DNA from: JAFEDN01 sp963697455
Lineage (GTDB): Bacteria > Pseudomonadota > Gammaproteobacteria > Coxiellales > Coxiellaceae
Length of the DNA: 64,000 bases
Reading direction: 5' to 3'
NCBI GenBank assembly: GCA_963697455.1
Contig: CAVOOI010000004.1
Location: 8,648 to 72,647 of the forward strand
Shown: one piece after another, positions 8,098 through 16,353 of the stretch
Numbering within the stretch: the first letter of the stretch is position 1
Layout: every line of letters begins with the position of its first letter
Notes under the pieces: model-generated
Database searches by the model: none
What the model saw: only the letters and a program-made list of their open reading frames with translations
What the model was told of the DNA's origin: nothing
Program-made: the position numbers and the translations under genes

Positions 8098-8611
8098 ATG
8101 GCTAGATGTACAGCGCCATCACAAGGCCATCGCACAGCAAGCGGGCGAGCGGACTGTCCTGCATGCGGCGGCAGCTATAGCCGCTACGGTGGCTACAGCG
8201 ACTACGGTCAAGCTCGCACCCCTCTTACTCCTCGTCAGGGAGCAGCGCCGGTGGGTCGAGTAGCAGCGGAAGGCCGCGCTGGTCGCGAGCTGGTTCATCC
8301 GTGGTGTACACGCCTGCGGAAGTGCGAACGCTCACGCCGTTCCGCGAAAGTGTCGAGAAGCGAGCATCCCTGCCCGATCTTCGGGATGTTTTTCTCTGCC
8401 ACGCGTGGGACGATCGGACAGTCGCCGCCAAGGAATTACACGATTTACTCGAGTCACTCGGTGTCTCGGTCTGGTTCAGCGAAAAGGATGTCGTCCTCGG
8501 CTCGACATTACTCCGTGAAATTGACAAGGGGCTGGCAAAGTCGCGAGTCGGAATTGTGCTTGTGACCCCTGCACTGCTGCGCTGCCTCCCACAAGAGGGC
8601 ATCGCCGACAA

Positions 8612-8619
8612 AGAGCTTT
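8612..8619. repeat. Target-site duplication of the ISL3 element, left copy
   Basis: AGAGCTTT, repeated exactly at 9914-9921. Removing the IS and one copy joins the codons for KEL and SVLLA in frame, reconstructing the TIR protein. Confidence 0.85.
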
Positions 8620-9913
8620 GGCTCTACCCCAAATAAGGGGGCAATTTAATCGAAATTATAATACCTTAGTCATTGATTAGATGAGAATAAGGAGATTAAC
8701 TATGCCCCGGAAGGATTGTATCCTAAATTTACCTGGCTTTTCCATTAAAAAAGTCAGTGGTTACTTACCCTTGATCCTCGATGTGCATTATCGACGCAAG
8801 GCGCGCTGCCCTTTTTGTCAAGGTAAATATCTTCGTCAAAAAACCAGCTTTATCCGCAACGTCAAACATGAATCGGTCGGCCATCGTCCCATGATCTTGC
8901 GCTTTAAAGCGTATAAGTTTTATTGCAAAGCTTGTTGCCGTTACTTTAACCAGCAGTTTCCCGGTATTGGTAAGCATCAACGCGCCACCGACCGATTCCA
9001 AAACCAAATTTTCCATCACCACGCTCAAGGGATCTCAGGTAAAACCCTGGCTCAAAATTTTAGGCTCGGTAAAGCGACTGTTGAACGATGGTTTCACCAA
9101 CGGTACCTTTTAGAAAATCGAGAAACCCTTCAAAAAAAATGTCCTAAAGTCCTTGGGCTGGACGAACATTCTTTCAGCAAAAAGAAAGGTTACGCCACAA
9201 CCTTTTGCGATCTTGCTCGACATAACATCTTTGATGTCGTACCGGGTAAATCTGCTGCCGATCTTGCCAGCTACTTAAATGCTTTATGCGGTAAAGAACG
9301 TGTCAAAGTCGTCTGTATCGATTTAAGCACTTCCTATCGCAACATTGTCCGACAACATTTTCCCAATGCCATTATCGTCGCTGATCGCTTTCATGTCATT
9401 CGATTAGTCAATCAGATGGCCATGCAAACTTATCAATCCATTGACCCAAAAATCCGATATCAACGGGGCATCTTAAACGCATTACGCACGAATCCAGATA
9501 ATTTAAAATCACATCAGTTGCACAAACGCGATCAGTATTTTAAACAGCAACCGGCTATCGCCGCTGTTTATGCGTTTAAACAAAGGTTGCATCGGCTGTT
9601 GATGATTAAGCATCGCCAAGCGAAACAGTGTAATCGTTTAATCAAACTCTTTTTAAATTATATTCAACAACTCAAAGAAAGCAGCTTTTCTTTCCTCAAT
9701 AGCTTGGGAAAAACGTTATGGCTTTGGCGAGATGAAATCGTCAGAATGTGGCGATTTACCAAAAACAATGGCATTACGGAGGGCTTTCATCGCAAGATGA
9801 AGCTTATTCAAAGACGTGCCTATGGTTTCCGTAATTTTGAAAATTACAGAATTCGGGTTAAGGTATTATGTGCTTGATTATCTGCCCCCTAAAGTGGGAA
9901 AGACCCAAGACCC
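8620..9913 (+). mobile_element. Complete ISL3-family insertion sequence
   Basis: 1294 bp carrying one transposase gene. The left end GGCTCTACCCCAAATAAG and the reverse complement of the right end (GGGTCTTTCCCACTTTAG, preceded by 7 bp repeating GGGTCTT) are imperfect inverted repeats sharing the GGGGGC that follows. It is flanked by the 8-bp direct repeat AGAGCTTT, the size usual for ISL3. It lies inside the TIR-domain gene. Confidence 0.88.
8702..9877 (+). CDS. tnp: ISL3-family transposase
   Basis: 391 residues from ATG 8702, chosen because AAGGAG lies 7 bases before it (an earlier ATG at 8681 has none). The N-terminus has a four-Cys zinc-ribbon pattern (CPFCQGKY and YCKACCRYF) followed by an HTH region. 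The DDE set is visible: GLDEHSF, VCIDLSTSY with VADRFHV, and the C-terminal NNGITEGFHRK followed by RRAYGFRNFENY, the signature end of ISL3 transposases. The frame is full length without stops, so the element may be active. Confidence 0.92.
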   Translation: MPRKDCILNLPGFSIKKVSGYLPLILDVHYRRKARCPFCQGKYLRQKTSFIRNVKHESVGHRPMILRFKAYKFYCKACCRYFNQQFPGIGKHQRATDRFQNQIFHHHAQGISGKTLAQNFRLGKATVERWFHQRYLLENRETLQKKCPKVLGLDEHSFSKKKGYATTFCDLARHNIFDVVPGKSAADLASYLNALCGKERVKVVCIDLSTSYRNIVRQHFPNAIIVADRFHVIRLVNQMAMQTYQSIDPKIRYQRGILNALRTNPDNLKSHQLHKRDQYFKQQPAIAAVYAFKQRLHRLLMIKHRQAKQCNRLIKLFLNYIQQLKESSFSFLNSLGKTLWLWRDEIVRMWRFTKNNGITEGFHRKMKLIQRRAYGFRNFENYRIRVKVLCA

Positions 9914-9921
9914 AGAGCTTT
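9914..9921. repeat. Target-site duplication of the ISL3 element, right copy
   Basis: AGAGCTTT, identical to 8612-8619. Confidence 0.85.
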
Positions 9922-10282
9922 CAGTACTCCTGGCGCGTGACCTGCTTATTCCCATCGTGCATAACACAACGTATGAAGCTCTCCGCGAAGTCAGTCCCAT
10001 GCTCGCCTCGCGAAGCGGCCTGAGCACTATAGAAGGTTCGATGGCAAACTCGCAGGCAAGCTCGCCGAGCTGGTCGCTCCCTAGCTATATTGCAGAGATA
10101 GCCACATGTCGTGCAAACGGTGCCGATGCGGCGGCATTCACCCCCAACTTGTCCCTTTAAACCTATAAAAATCTATTAACTTCTCGCTTTTTCTATTATT
10201 TTCTTGGCAGGGTTACACCCAGATTACACCCAGCCCTACCAATTCATCGAAATTTTTTAATCTAAGTGTTTGATTTTAAAGA

Positions 10283-10355
10283 AGCTGGCGATCTGAATCG
10301 AACAGACGACCGGCTGATTACAAATCAGCTGCTCTACCTACTGAGCTACGCCAGC
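10283..10355 (-). tRNA. tRNA-Thr (anticodon TGT)
   Basis: The minus strand folds as a cloverleaf: acceptor GCTGGCG pairs with CGCCAGC, the D-arm has AGCTCAGTAGGTAGAGC, anticodon stem CTGAT/ATCAG encloses TTTGTAA with anticodon TGT, and the T-arm has TTCGATTC. The 3' CCA is not encoded. It lies just downstream of the uridine kinase gene, at the edge of the accessory island. Confidence 0.93.
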
Positions 10356-10383
10356 TTTAGGGCATAGTTTAGGCAAAGCTGGG

Positions 10384-11016
10384 CTACGAATCAATCCCTA
10401 ATTTATCGACTAAGTCGGCAATCGCTTCTTGGGCGCTGAATTCGTTAGAAACCAGGTAGGTGGCGAGACCCTTGGCTGGCTCGATATAGCGGTCGTGCAT
10501 GGGTCTGACGTGATTGCAGAATTGATCGAGGATACCTTGACGGGTGCGGGCGCGTTCGGACATGTCGCGTTTTATCCGCCGTTCGAGACAAATGGGCTCT
10601 GGGACGTCCAGGTAGACGCTTTCGGTCAGTAATGCCACGATCTGCGGTTGGGTTAATATCAACGCCCCTTCCAATAAAATCACATGGGTTGGGAGCATGG
10701 GTGAAGATTCGGCTAAACGCCGGTGAGTTGCAAAATCATAAATGGGTACGTTAATGGGCTCGCCTCGCTGCAATTGTAATAAATGCTGATATAACAAAGG
10801 GAAATCAACACTGCTGGGATCGTCAAAATTGACTGCGCCACCGTCGCGGTCAAAGCGCGCACTCTGATCGTAGTAATATGAATCTTGACATAAGATTTGG
10901 CAATATTCTAAACCCAGCTCTTCACGCAAATGCTGCGCAAAAGTAGATTTTCCAGCACAACTACCGCCAGTTATCCCCACAAAAAATACCGATTCAGGCA
11001 TACTATTAAATCGCAT
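10384..11016 (-). CDS. udk: Uridine kinase
   Basis: About 205-210 residues. Walker A is GGSCAGKST near residue 15; QDSYYYD, YDFATH and the EGALIL strand follow, as in uridine/cytidine kinases. It phosphorylates uridine to UMP with ATP or GTP. The ATG at 11016 overlaps the stop of the uracil phosphoribosyltransferase gene, and an alternative ATG at 11001 would leave 5 fewer residues; neither has a clear spaced ribosome site, so translational coupling is likely. It is the last gene of the URC1-URC4-upp-udk set. Slightly divergent from Escherichia coli Udk but with all nucleotide-binding motifs. Confidence 0.88.
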   Translation of the reverse strand: MRFNSMPESVFFVGITGGSCAGKSTFAQHLREELGLEYCQILCQDSYYYDQSARFDRDGGAVNFDDPSSVDFPLLYQHLLQLQRGEPINVPIYDFATHRRLAESSPMLPTHVILLEGALILTQPQIVALLTESVYLDVPEPICLERRIKRDMSERARTRQGILDQFCNHVRPMHDRYIEPAKGLATYLVSNEFSAQEAIADLVDKLGIDS

Positions 11017-11650
11017 CTCCCCACCCGTATAATCTGCTGCTGATATCTCCGATCCCTGGGATTAAAAAGCCTTGTTCATTCAGATTGTCTTCAATTCCAA
11101 TCGTATAAATTAAAACTTCAGGATAAAAATGCTGAATTCGCTCTAACGCAGGCCGGGAAATCAACAAACACAATACTGAAATTGTTCCAACCTCAAATTG
11201 CTTAAGCCGCTCAATACTGGCTAACACTGTATCACCGGTGGCAACCAATGGGTCGACTAATAAAATTTCTTTACCCTGCACGTGATTTCGGTCTGGTAGG
11301 CGAAAGTAATATTCTATCGTATTTTGAGTAAAACGGTCACGATAAATGCCAATATGACCCACTTTGGCTTCCGCAAGGACCGCAAGAACTCCATCTAACA
11401 TGCTATTGCCAGCGCGCAAAATTGAAACTATTAGTGGCGGCTGGGTAATGTGATAAGCGACACTTACCCCCATCGGCGTTTCCACCGGCGTACTATGTAA
11501 AGATAAATGCCGCGTCGCTTCATAAGCAAGTAACGTGGAAATTTCGACAATAATCCGGCGGACTTCCGCGGAAGAAGTATGTTTATTCCGCAGTATACCT
11601 AATTTGTGTTGCAATGCCGGATGATCGAGTACATGCAATGAATTCTTCAT
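11006..11650 (-). CDS. upp: Uracil phosphoribosyltransferase
   Basis: 214 residues from ATG at 11650. It converts uracil and PRPP to UMP. Visible features are the SILRAGNSMLDG segment, YRDRF, and the PRPP-binding loop as VDPLVATGDTV (usually DPMLATGGS, so the tail is variant), plus the C-terminal YGWGD end. Length and ends fit the Upp family. A longer frame to 11737 runs into the MITE and is rejected. The Shine-Dalgarno GAGGTAAGG lies in the terminus of that MITE. In the URC pathway of yeasts a Upp paralog (URC6) makes the first step of uracil breakdown, so this gene may serve salvage, catabolism or both. Confidence 0.9.
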   Translation of the reverse strand: MKNSLHVLDHPALQHKLGILRNKHTSSAEVRRIIVEISTLLAYEATRHLSLHSTPVETPMGVSVAYHITQPPLIVSILRAGNSMLDGVLAVLAEAKVGHIGIYRDRFTQNTIEYYFRLPDRNHVQGKEILLVDPLVATGDTVLASIERLKQFEVGTISVLCLLISRPALERIQHFYPEVLIYTIGIEDNLNEQGFLIPGIGDISSRLYGWGDAI

Positions 11651-11653
11651 TTG

Positions 11654-11815
11654 ATACCTTACCTCGTCATAATCTGAGCTTTTTAGCGCCCAGCTATGGG
11701 TCAGATTGAGTTGTAAAAAACACGAGCATAGTACCACTCTGTAAGTGTTTTTTACAACTCAAGATGGCCCGTAGATGGGATGCTAAAAAGCTCAGATTAT
11801 GACGAGGTAAGGTAT
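11654..11815. mobile_element. 162-bp hairpin MITE between URC4 and upp
   Basis: Perfect 34-bp terminal inverted repeats at 11654-11687 and 11782-11815 (ends ATACCTTACCTCGTCATAAT). The inner arms continue with mismatches and include a perfect 18-bp match ending GTAAAAAACAC / GTGTTTTTTAC around a loop of about 21 bases, so the whole element folds into one long hairpin. No coding capacity. It fills almost the entire gap between the two genes. No clear target duplication was identified. Confidence 0.8.
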
Positions 11816-11826
11816 AAATCCTTTCA

Positions 11827-13005
11827 TTAAAATATTGTGCCCGTGCTGCGATACTGCAGAGGCGGCTCACCGGCGGGATTTCTTTGGAACGCCAATTGCC
11901 TCCCCGCTTGCCAAGTCCCACCTTGTAAAATATTGACTAGCGGCAATGTTTGCGAATTTACTCCGAGTTTTTCTCGAATAATTAAGGCTAATTTTTCTAA
12001 TAACGCAATGGTTAATGCTCGCCATTCAACAATTAACGGATCAGAAGGTTGATGCACATTTTCCAATAACCGGCGATCCTTGATACTCAGCGCACCACCG
12101 TCCATAAACAATCCGCCGTTGCGATATTCAGCCAACCCCGGCAATTGCTCTAAGCCAATAACCTTTAGCTGCGCCCCTTGTAACGGCTCAATCAAGGATA
12201 AGGTCAGCCATAATGTCAATTTGTGGAATGGCGCCCAGCCTATTCCAGGATAGTGCCAAACATCCCCCAAAGTATATCCATCGATCACTTGACCTGGCCA
12301 AATGTCATTTAAGTGCTGTAATAATTCTTTCACTAAATCATCGGCATTTACAGTGTTGCCAAAAGTACTTAGCAGATATTCATATAAACCTGCTGGCCGA
12401 CCGTTCGGAAATACAGCTTTATTAGTAGATAATAACCGCCCTAAATTGTGGAGTAAATGTAAGCGCCCCGTTAACCCAAGCAAGGGATTAGCCGCGTTTA
12501 CCTGCAGGCCTGCCGCTAATCTTTCCAAACTTAATTGCTGCAAATCCTCTCCATCAACCCGCCATGGCTGATCATGAATTGCAGAAAACTCTCCTGATGC
12601 AAACATGTCTACGCTGGCAATCGCCAAGCCTTCGGAACGCACCCATTTTTGCCCTTGATGATCATGATAACTCCAGGCACTGCCAGCGCCAGCATCTAGT
12701 AATACTGAAATCATTGCCAAATCCAGTTTTGCCTTAGCCTGTTCCAGTAACGGTAATTCTTGCAAAAAATCAACCCGATTTTGACCGTCATTTTCAAAGT
12801 GACGCCATCGAGAATGCAAGGGAATTTTTCCATGCGGATAATTAGCGTGGATTATCTTAATAGTCAAATCAGCAATGCTGTCTAATTTATCTAAATGTAA
12901 ATTAAAATGGGTTTTATTTTCTAAAGCGAGTTGCAAAAATTGGTCGGCACGTTCTTGAATTGCTTTTACAGATAATAAATATTGATATTCTAATGGTGTG
13001 ATCAA
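11827..13005 (-). CDS. DUF1688 protein, URC4-like (uracil catabolism)
   Basis: 392 residues. Characteristic stretches are SRWRHFE near residue 70, DAGAGSAWSYHD near 105, NGRPAGLYEYL, LGDVWHYPGIGWAPFHKL near 245 and the end QLAFQRNPAGEPPL, which I recognise as DUF1688. The family includes Urc4 of the yeast URC uracil-degradation pathway, where genetics shows it is needed for breakdown of an intermediate after the GTP-cyclohydrolase-like step; the exact reaction is not established to my knowledge. It lies 12 bp downstream of the URC1-like gene, and upp follows after the MITE. Complete length, no frameshift. Confidence 0.87.
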   Translation of the reverse strand: MITPLEYQYLLSVKAIQERADQFLQLALENKTHFNLHLDKLDSIADLTIKIIHANYPHGKIPLHSRWRHFENDGQNRVDFLQELPLLEQAKAKLDLAMISVLLDAGAGSAWSYHDHQGQKWVRSEGLAIASVDMFASGEFSAIHDQPWRVDGEDLQQLSLERLAAGLQVNAANPLLGLTGRLHLLHNLGRLLSTNKAVFPNGRPAGLYEYLLSTFGNTVNADDLVKELLQHLNDIWPGQVIDGYTLGDVWHYPGIGWAPFHKLTLWLTLSLIEPLQGAQLKVIGLEQLPGLAEYRNGGLFMDGGALSIKDRRLLENVHQPSDPLIVEWRALTIALLEKLALIIREKLGVNSQTLPLVNILQGGTWQAGRQLAFQRNPAGEPPLQYRSTGTIF

Positions 13006-13017
13006 ATGAGCGGTCCC

Positions 13018-14226
13018 CTATCCTTGGCCGTCACCGCCAAAATAACCGGCTGATTTTTTGGCTTGAATTTCAATTTGCGCTTCGCCGGGAATTAAATGTT
13101 CCGGGATAATCACGCGTTCTTTGACTAGAATGCCACTCTCACATATTGCTTGATACTTCATATCGCTCATCGAAATTAAATGATCGATTTTGGTGATCCC
13201 AAACCAATGCAAGATATCGGGCATCAATTCTTGGAAGCGGGCATCGGTAACACCTGCTACGCATTCGGTGCGATAAAAATAACGGCTGGCCTTATCACCC
13301 CCTTCCTGTTTTCTTCGCGCATTATAAACTAAAAATTTGGTGACCTCGCCTAATGCTCGTCCTTCTTTCCGAAAATAAACAATCAAACCCACTCCGCCTT
13401 TTTGTGCGGTTTGAATGGCGGCTTCAAAAGCGTGAATTAGATAGGGGCGGCAGGTACAAATATCTGAGCCAAATACATCCGATCCGTTACACTCGTCATG
13501 AATGCGACAAGTTAATTCAATCTCCGGTTTTGCTAAGTTCAACGGATTACCTAAAATATAGGCGGTCGTGCCACCGATCGGCGGCAGCAATACTTTTAGA
13601 TCAGGTCGGGTGACTAACTCCGGAAACATTCCCCCGGTTTCTTCAAATAAAACTTTTCGCAAAGTGGCCTCACTGGTATGCAAACGTTTGGCGATGCCCG
13701 GCAGAAACCAAACCGGCTCAATCGCTACTTTAGTAATCTGCACTTCATGCGAGGGTAATACTATAGCGCCGTCTATCGTCAACCGTTTTTCTGAAATCGC
13801 CTGCGAAATTTCAGGGATCGCTAATTTTCCCTCAGTTACGGCGATGGTAGGATAAATATCGTAACCTTGTTTTATTTCGTCGCCAAAATATTCACTTACC
13901 GCCCCCCAAGGATCTAAAGAGATGATTTTTTCAGGATCATACCAGGCTGGATAGGGCCCGATTTGAGTCATAAATTGCGTGTACGAAAGATCAGCCCGGT
14001 GCGCAATGGGATATTGGCCCGAAGCTATAGATAGCGCGCGATACACTGAGTAACTGCCACTGTGAGCGCCAATCGCGTTACGCGCAGTTTTATCGGTAAA
14101 AGTTGCGATAACAGGTCTACGCTGATGCGGATCACTGCTTCCCCAATGAATAGGCAATTGCAGTTTAGGCATTTGCCCAGGATGAGAAGTTAAGACAATG
14201 TGCGAATTTTTTTTGAATTTTTCCAT
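13018..14226 (-). CDS. GTP cyclohydrolase II-like protein, URC1 type
   Basis: 402 residues, about twice the length of RibA. The C-terminal half contains the zinc site C-x10-C-x-C (HDECNGSDVFGSDICTC) and RKEGRALGEV, matching the GTP cyclohydrolase II fold. The N-terminal half (ATFTDKTARNAIGAHSGSYS, IGPYPAWYDPEKI) is characteristic of the Urc1 branch rather than riboflavin RibA. In yeasts URC1 is required for uracil use as nitrogen source. It is first in the operon with URC4, upp and udk, which supports a URC role over riboflavin synthesis. Confidence 0.87.
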   Translation of the reverse strand: MEKFKKNSHIVLTSHPGQMPKLQLPIHWGSSDPHQRRPVIATFTDKTARNAIGAHSGSYSVYRALSIASGQYPIAHRADLSYTQFMTQIGPYPAWYDPEKIISLDPWGAVSEYFGDEIKQGYDIYPTIAVTEGKLAIPEISQAISEKRLTIDGAIVLPSHEVQITKVAIEPVWFLPGIAKRLHTSEATLRKVLFEETGGMFPELVTRPDLKVLLPPIGGTTAYILGNPLNLAKPEIELTCRIHDECNGSDVFGSDICTCRPYLIHAFEAAIQTAQKGGVGLIVYFRKEGRALGEVTKFLVYNARRKQEGGDKASRYFYRTECVAGVTDARFQELMPDILHWFGITKIDHLISMSDMKYQAICESGILVKERVIIPEHLIPGEAQIEIQAKKSAGYFGGDGQG

Positions 14227-14261
14227 AAAAATAATTCCATCCTATACAGCAGATGCCGCGC

Positions 14262-14292
14262 CGTCATCCCGCGGCTTGACCGCGGGATGACG
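14262..14292. terminator. Perfect 13-bp hairpin downstream of htpG
   Basis: Arms CGTCATCCCGCGG and CCGCGGGATGACG around a CTTGA loop, lying between the htpG stop and the URC1-like gene. No T-run follows, so it may be a dispersed palindromic repeat that also ends transcripts. A relative occurs at 58014-58092. Confidence 0.5.
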
Positions 14293-14303
14293 AGCTTCTA
14301 TTT

Positions 14304-16250
14304 CTATTCAGCCACTTGAACTAACAACTGATTCAAGCGCTTCACAAAAGCCACCGGATTATGCAACACCTCACCTTCAGTGATTAAGGCTTGGCTTAAT
14401 AAAACCTCTGCCCAATCCGCAATTTTTTGCGAATCCCGGACATTTTGTAATTTTAACAATAGCGGATGATCCGGATTTAATTCTAGGATAGGCTTAGCTT
14501 CCGGCGCCGCTTGTCCAGCCGCCTTCAATAATCTTTGCATGTGCCCCGACAATTCATTCTCGTCAAACACCACACAAGCTGGCGAATCAACTAATCGATG
14601 CGTGACCCTTACTTCTTTGACTTGGTCTCCCAACGCAGTTTTGATCTGAGCCACAATATCTGCAAATGTAGCCGCTTTCGCTGCTTGCTGCTGCTGCTCT
14701 TCTTTAGATTCAACATTATCCAATTCTAGCTTACCTTTGGATACCGATTGCAGTTTTTTGCCGTCAAATTCGGTTAAATGCGCCATCAACCATTCATCAA
14801 CCTTATCTGTCAATAATAATACTTCTATGCCCTTTTTACGAAAGACTTCGAGTAATGGGCTGTTTTTAGCATTCAAATAAGAATCGGCGATTAAATAATA
14901 AATCTTATCTTGATCTTTTTGCATACGTGAAACGTAATCGCTCAATGATACGTTGGGTTCGCTATCTTCTTGTTGGGTCGATGCAAACCGTAATAGTTTA
15001 GCGATGCGATCTTTATTGGCAAAATCTTCTCCTGGGCCTTCTTTGACAACCGCGCCAAATTCTCGCCAAAATCGGCTATAAGTAGCCGGCTCGTCTGCAG
15101 CTAATTTCTCCAAAAGATCCAATACCCGTTTCACGGAACCGGTGCGTATTTTTTCAATGATTTGATTCGATTGCAGTAATTCGCGGGAAATATTCAGTGG
15201 TAAATCATTGCTGTCGATCACCCCTTTAATAAAGCGCAAATACATTGGCATAAAATGTTCGGCATCATCAATGATAAAAACCCGTTTAACATACAGCTTT
15301 AATCCGCGTTGATATTCTCTATGCCATAAATCAAATGGGGCTCGCGCTGGAATATAGAGTAAACTAGTGTATTCCAATTTGCCTTCAAGTTTATTGTGAG
15401 TCCAGGCCAGTGGATCTTCAAAGTCATGGGCAATATGTTTATAAAGCTCTTTATATTGCTCGCCGGTAATTTCATTTTTCGGAAGCGTCCATAATGCACT
15501 GGCGCGGTTCACCACTTCTTCTTCAGGGATAACCGTTTCATTTTTTTCATCCATCGCTTCTGGAGAAGGTTCGGTTTTAGCTTTGCCGGCTTTTTCTTCG
15601 GGTTTTTTCATCAAAATCGGCAGGACAATATGATCGGAATACTTGGTAATAATATTGCGTAATCGAAATTCATCTAAAAATTCTTCACTGCCTTTTTTAA
15701 TGTGCAATACAACTTCAGTTCCACGTGGCGAGTAATGGATGTTCTTAACTGTATACTGACCTTGGCCATCAGACTCCCACATCACGCCTTGATCTGCTTG
15801 CATGCCCGCGTGGCGAGTTCTAACGACCACATTATCCGCTACCACAAATGTAGAATAAAAGCCCACGCCAAACTGACCAATTAATTGCGAATCCGCTCCT
15901 GCCTGCTTATTTTCCAGCATCTCTCGAAACGCCCGCGTGCCTGACTTAGCGATAGTGCCTAGATTTTCGATCGCCTCTTCACGGCTCATACCAATACCAT
16001 TATCCCGCACGGTGATGGTTCGATTTTCTTTATTGACCTCCACCCAAATTTTTAATTGTGAATCATTTTCATAAAGGGCGGCATCAGAGAGAGCGGCATA
16101 GCGTAATTTGTCAGCAGCATCTGAAGAGTTAGATATCAGTTCCCGCAAAAAAATTTCTTGGTTGCTATAGAGCGAATGGGCAACTAAATTCAATAATTGC
16201 TTTACTTCCGCTTCAAAAGATAAAGTTTCGGGCTGCACTGAAAAAGCCAT
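14304..16250 (-). CDS. htpG: Chaperone HtpG (Hsp90)
   Basis: 648 residues, normal for the family. The N-terminal GHKL ATPase is clear: LISNSSDAADKLR, DNGIGMS, GTIAKSGT and GQFGVGFYS. The middle domain carries YKELYKHI and SRELLQSN; the C-terminal dimerisation domain follows. It is a cytosolic ATP-dependent chaperone. An AT-rich leader with AGGAG 8 bases before ATG precedes it, and a sigma-32-type promoter lies at 16287-16315. It seems monocistronic, with a hairpin after the stop. Confidence 0.97.
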   Translation of the reverse strand: MAFSVQPETLSFEAEVKQLLNLVAHSLYSNQEIFLRELISNSSDAADKLRYAALSDAALYENDSQLKIWVEVNKENRTITVRDNGIGMSREEAIENLGTIAKSGTRAFREMLENKQAGADSQLIGQFGVGFYSTFVVADNVVVRTRHAGMQADQGVMWESDGQGQYTVKNIHYSPRGTEVVLHIKKGSEEFLDEFRLRNIITKYSDHIVLPILMKKPEEKAGKAKTEPSPEAMDEKNETVIPEEEVVNRASALWTLPKNEITGEQYKELYKHIAHDFEDPLAWTHNKLEGKLEYTSLLYIPARAPFDLWHREYQRGLKLYVKRVFIIDDAEHFMPMYLRFIKGVIDSNDLPLNISRELLQSNQIIEKIRTGSVKRVLDLLEKLAADEPATYSRFWREFGAVVKEGPGEDFANKDRIAKLLRFASTQQEDSEPNVSLSDYVSRMQKDQDKIYYLIADSYLNAKNSPLLEVFRKKGIEVLLLTDKVDEWLMAHLTEFDGKKLQSVSKGKLELDNVESKEEQQQQAAKAATFADIVAQIKTALGDQVKEVRVTHRLVDSPACVVFDENELSGHMQRLLKAAGQAAPEAKPILELNPDHPLLLKLQNVRDSQKIADWAEVLLSQALITEGEVLHNPVAFVKRLNQLLVQVAE

Positions 16251-16286
16251 ATTGATTCTCCTATTATTCTAAGATGATATCTGGCT

Positions 16287-16315
16287 AGATTGGGGTGGGA
16301 ATTTATAATTTCAAG
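16287..16315 (-). promoter_or_regulatory. Heat-shock (sigma-32-type) promoter of htpG
   Basis: On the minus strand CTTGAAA (16309-16315) and CCCCAATCT (16287-16295) are separated by 13 bp, close to the sigma-32 consensus CTTGAAA-N(11-16)-CCCCATNT. It lies about 40 bp before the htpG start. Its -35 element is joined to the 3' arm of the hairpin at 16314-16337. Confidence 0.75.
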
Positions 16316-16337
16316 ACCCAGCAGGACGCTGGGTCTT
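16314..16337 (-). terminator. Hairpin after the outer membrane protein gene
   Basis: AAGACCCAGC and GCTGGGTCTT around a 4-5-base loop, 17 bp after the stop of the barrel protein gene. There is no clear T-run. It overlaps the -35 box of the htpG heat-shock promoter. Confidence 0.55.
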
Positions 16338-16353
16338 GATAAGAATGGTGTGA

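Larger units (their letters stand above)
8098..10084 (+). pseudogene. TIR-domain protein gene, frameshifted and interrupted by an ISL3 element
   Basis: The start at 8098 (after GAGGATG) gives MARCTAPSQGHRTASGRADC..CPACGG, the Cys-containing N-terminus of a TIR protein family that I recognise. Near 8206 the frame shifts and a Ser/Gly-rich linker runs into the TIR domain (DVFLCHAWDD, SVWFSEKDVVLG, VGIVLVTPALL). At 8619 the gene is cut by the IS; the missing end (ELSVLLARDLLIPIVH, TTYEALREVSP) resumes at 9914. A further shift near 10035 restores a KLAGKLAELVAP ending with TAG at 10082-10084. The coding parts are clearly more GC-rich than the flanks, a sign of transfer. TIR proteins often hydrolyse NAD in defence or as effectors; this copy is inactive. 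Confidence 0.88.

Noticed and set aside
10207..10240. Direct repeats of TTACACCCA before tRNA-Thr as attachment site
   Set aside because: Only 9 bp, no matching copy near the integrase found, so no support for an att site.
11694..11921. 75-aa ORF across the MITE
   Set aside because: It covers mainly the MITE hairpin and the URC4 tail in another frame.
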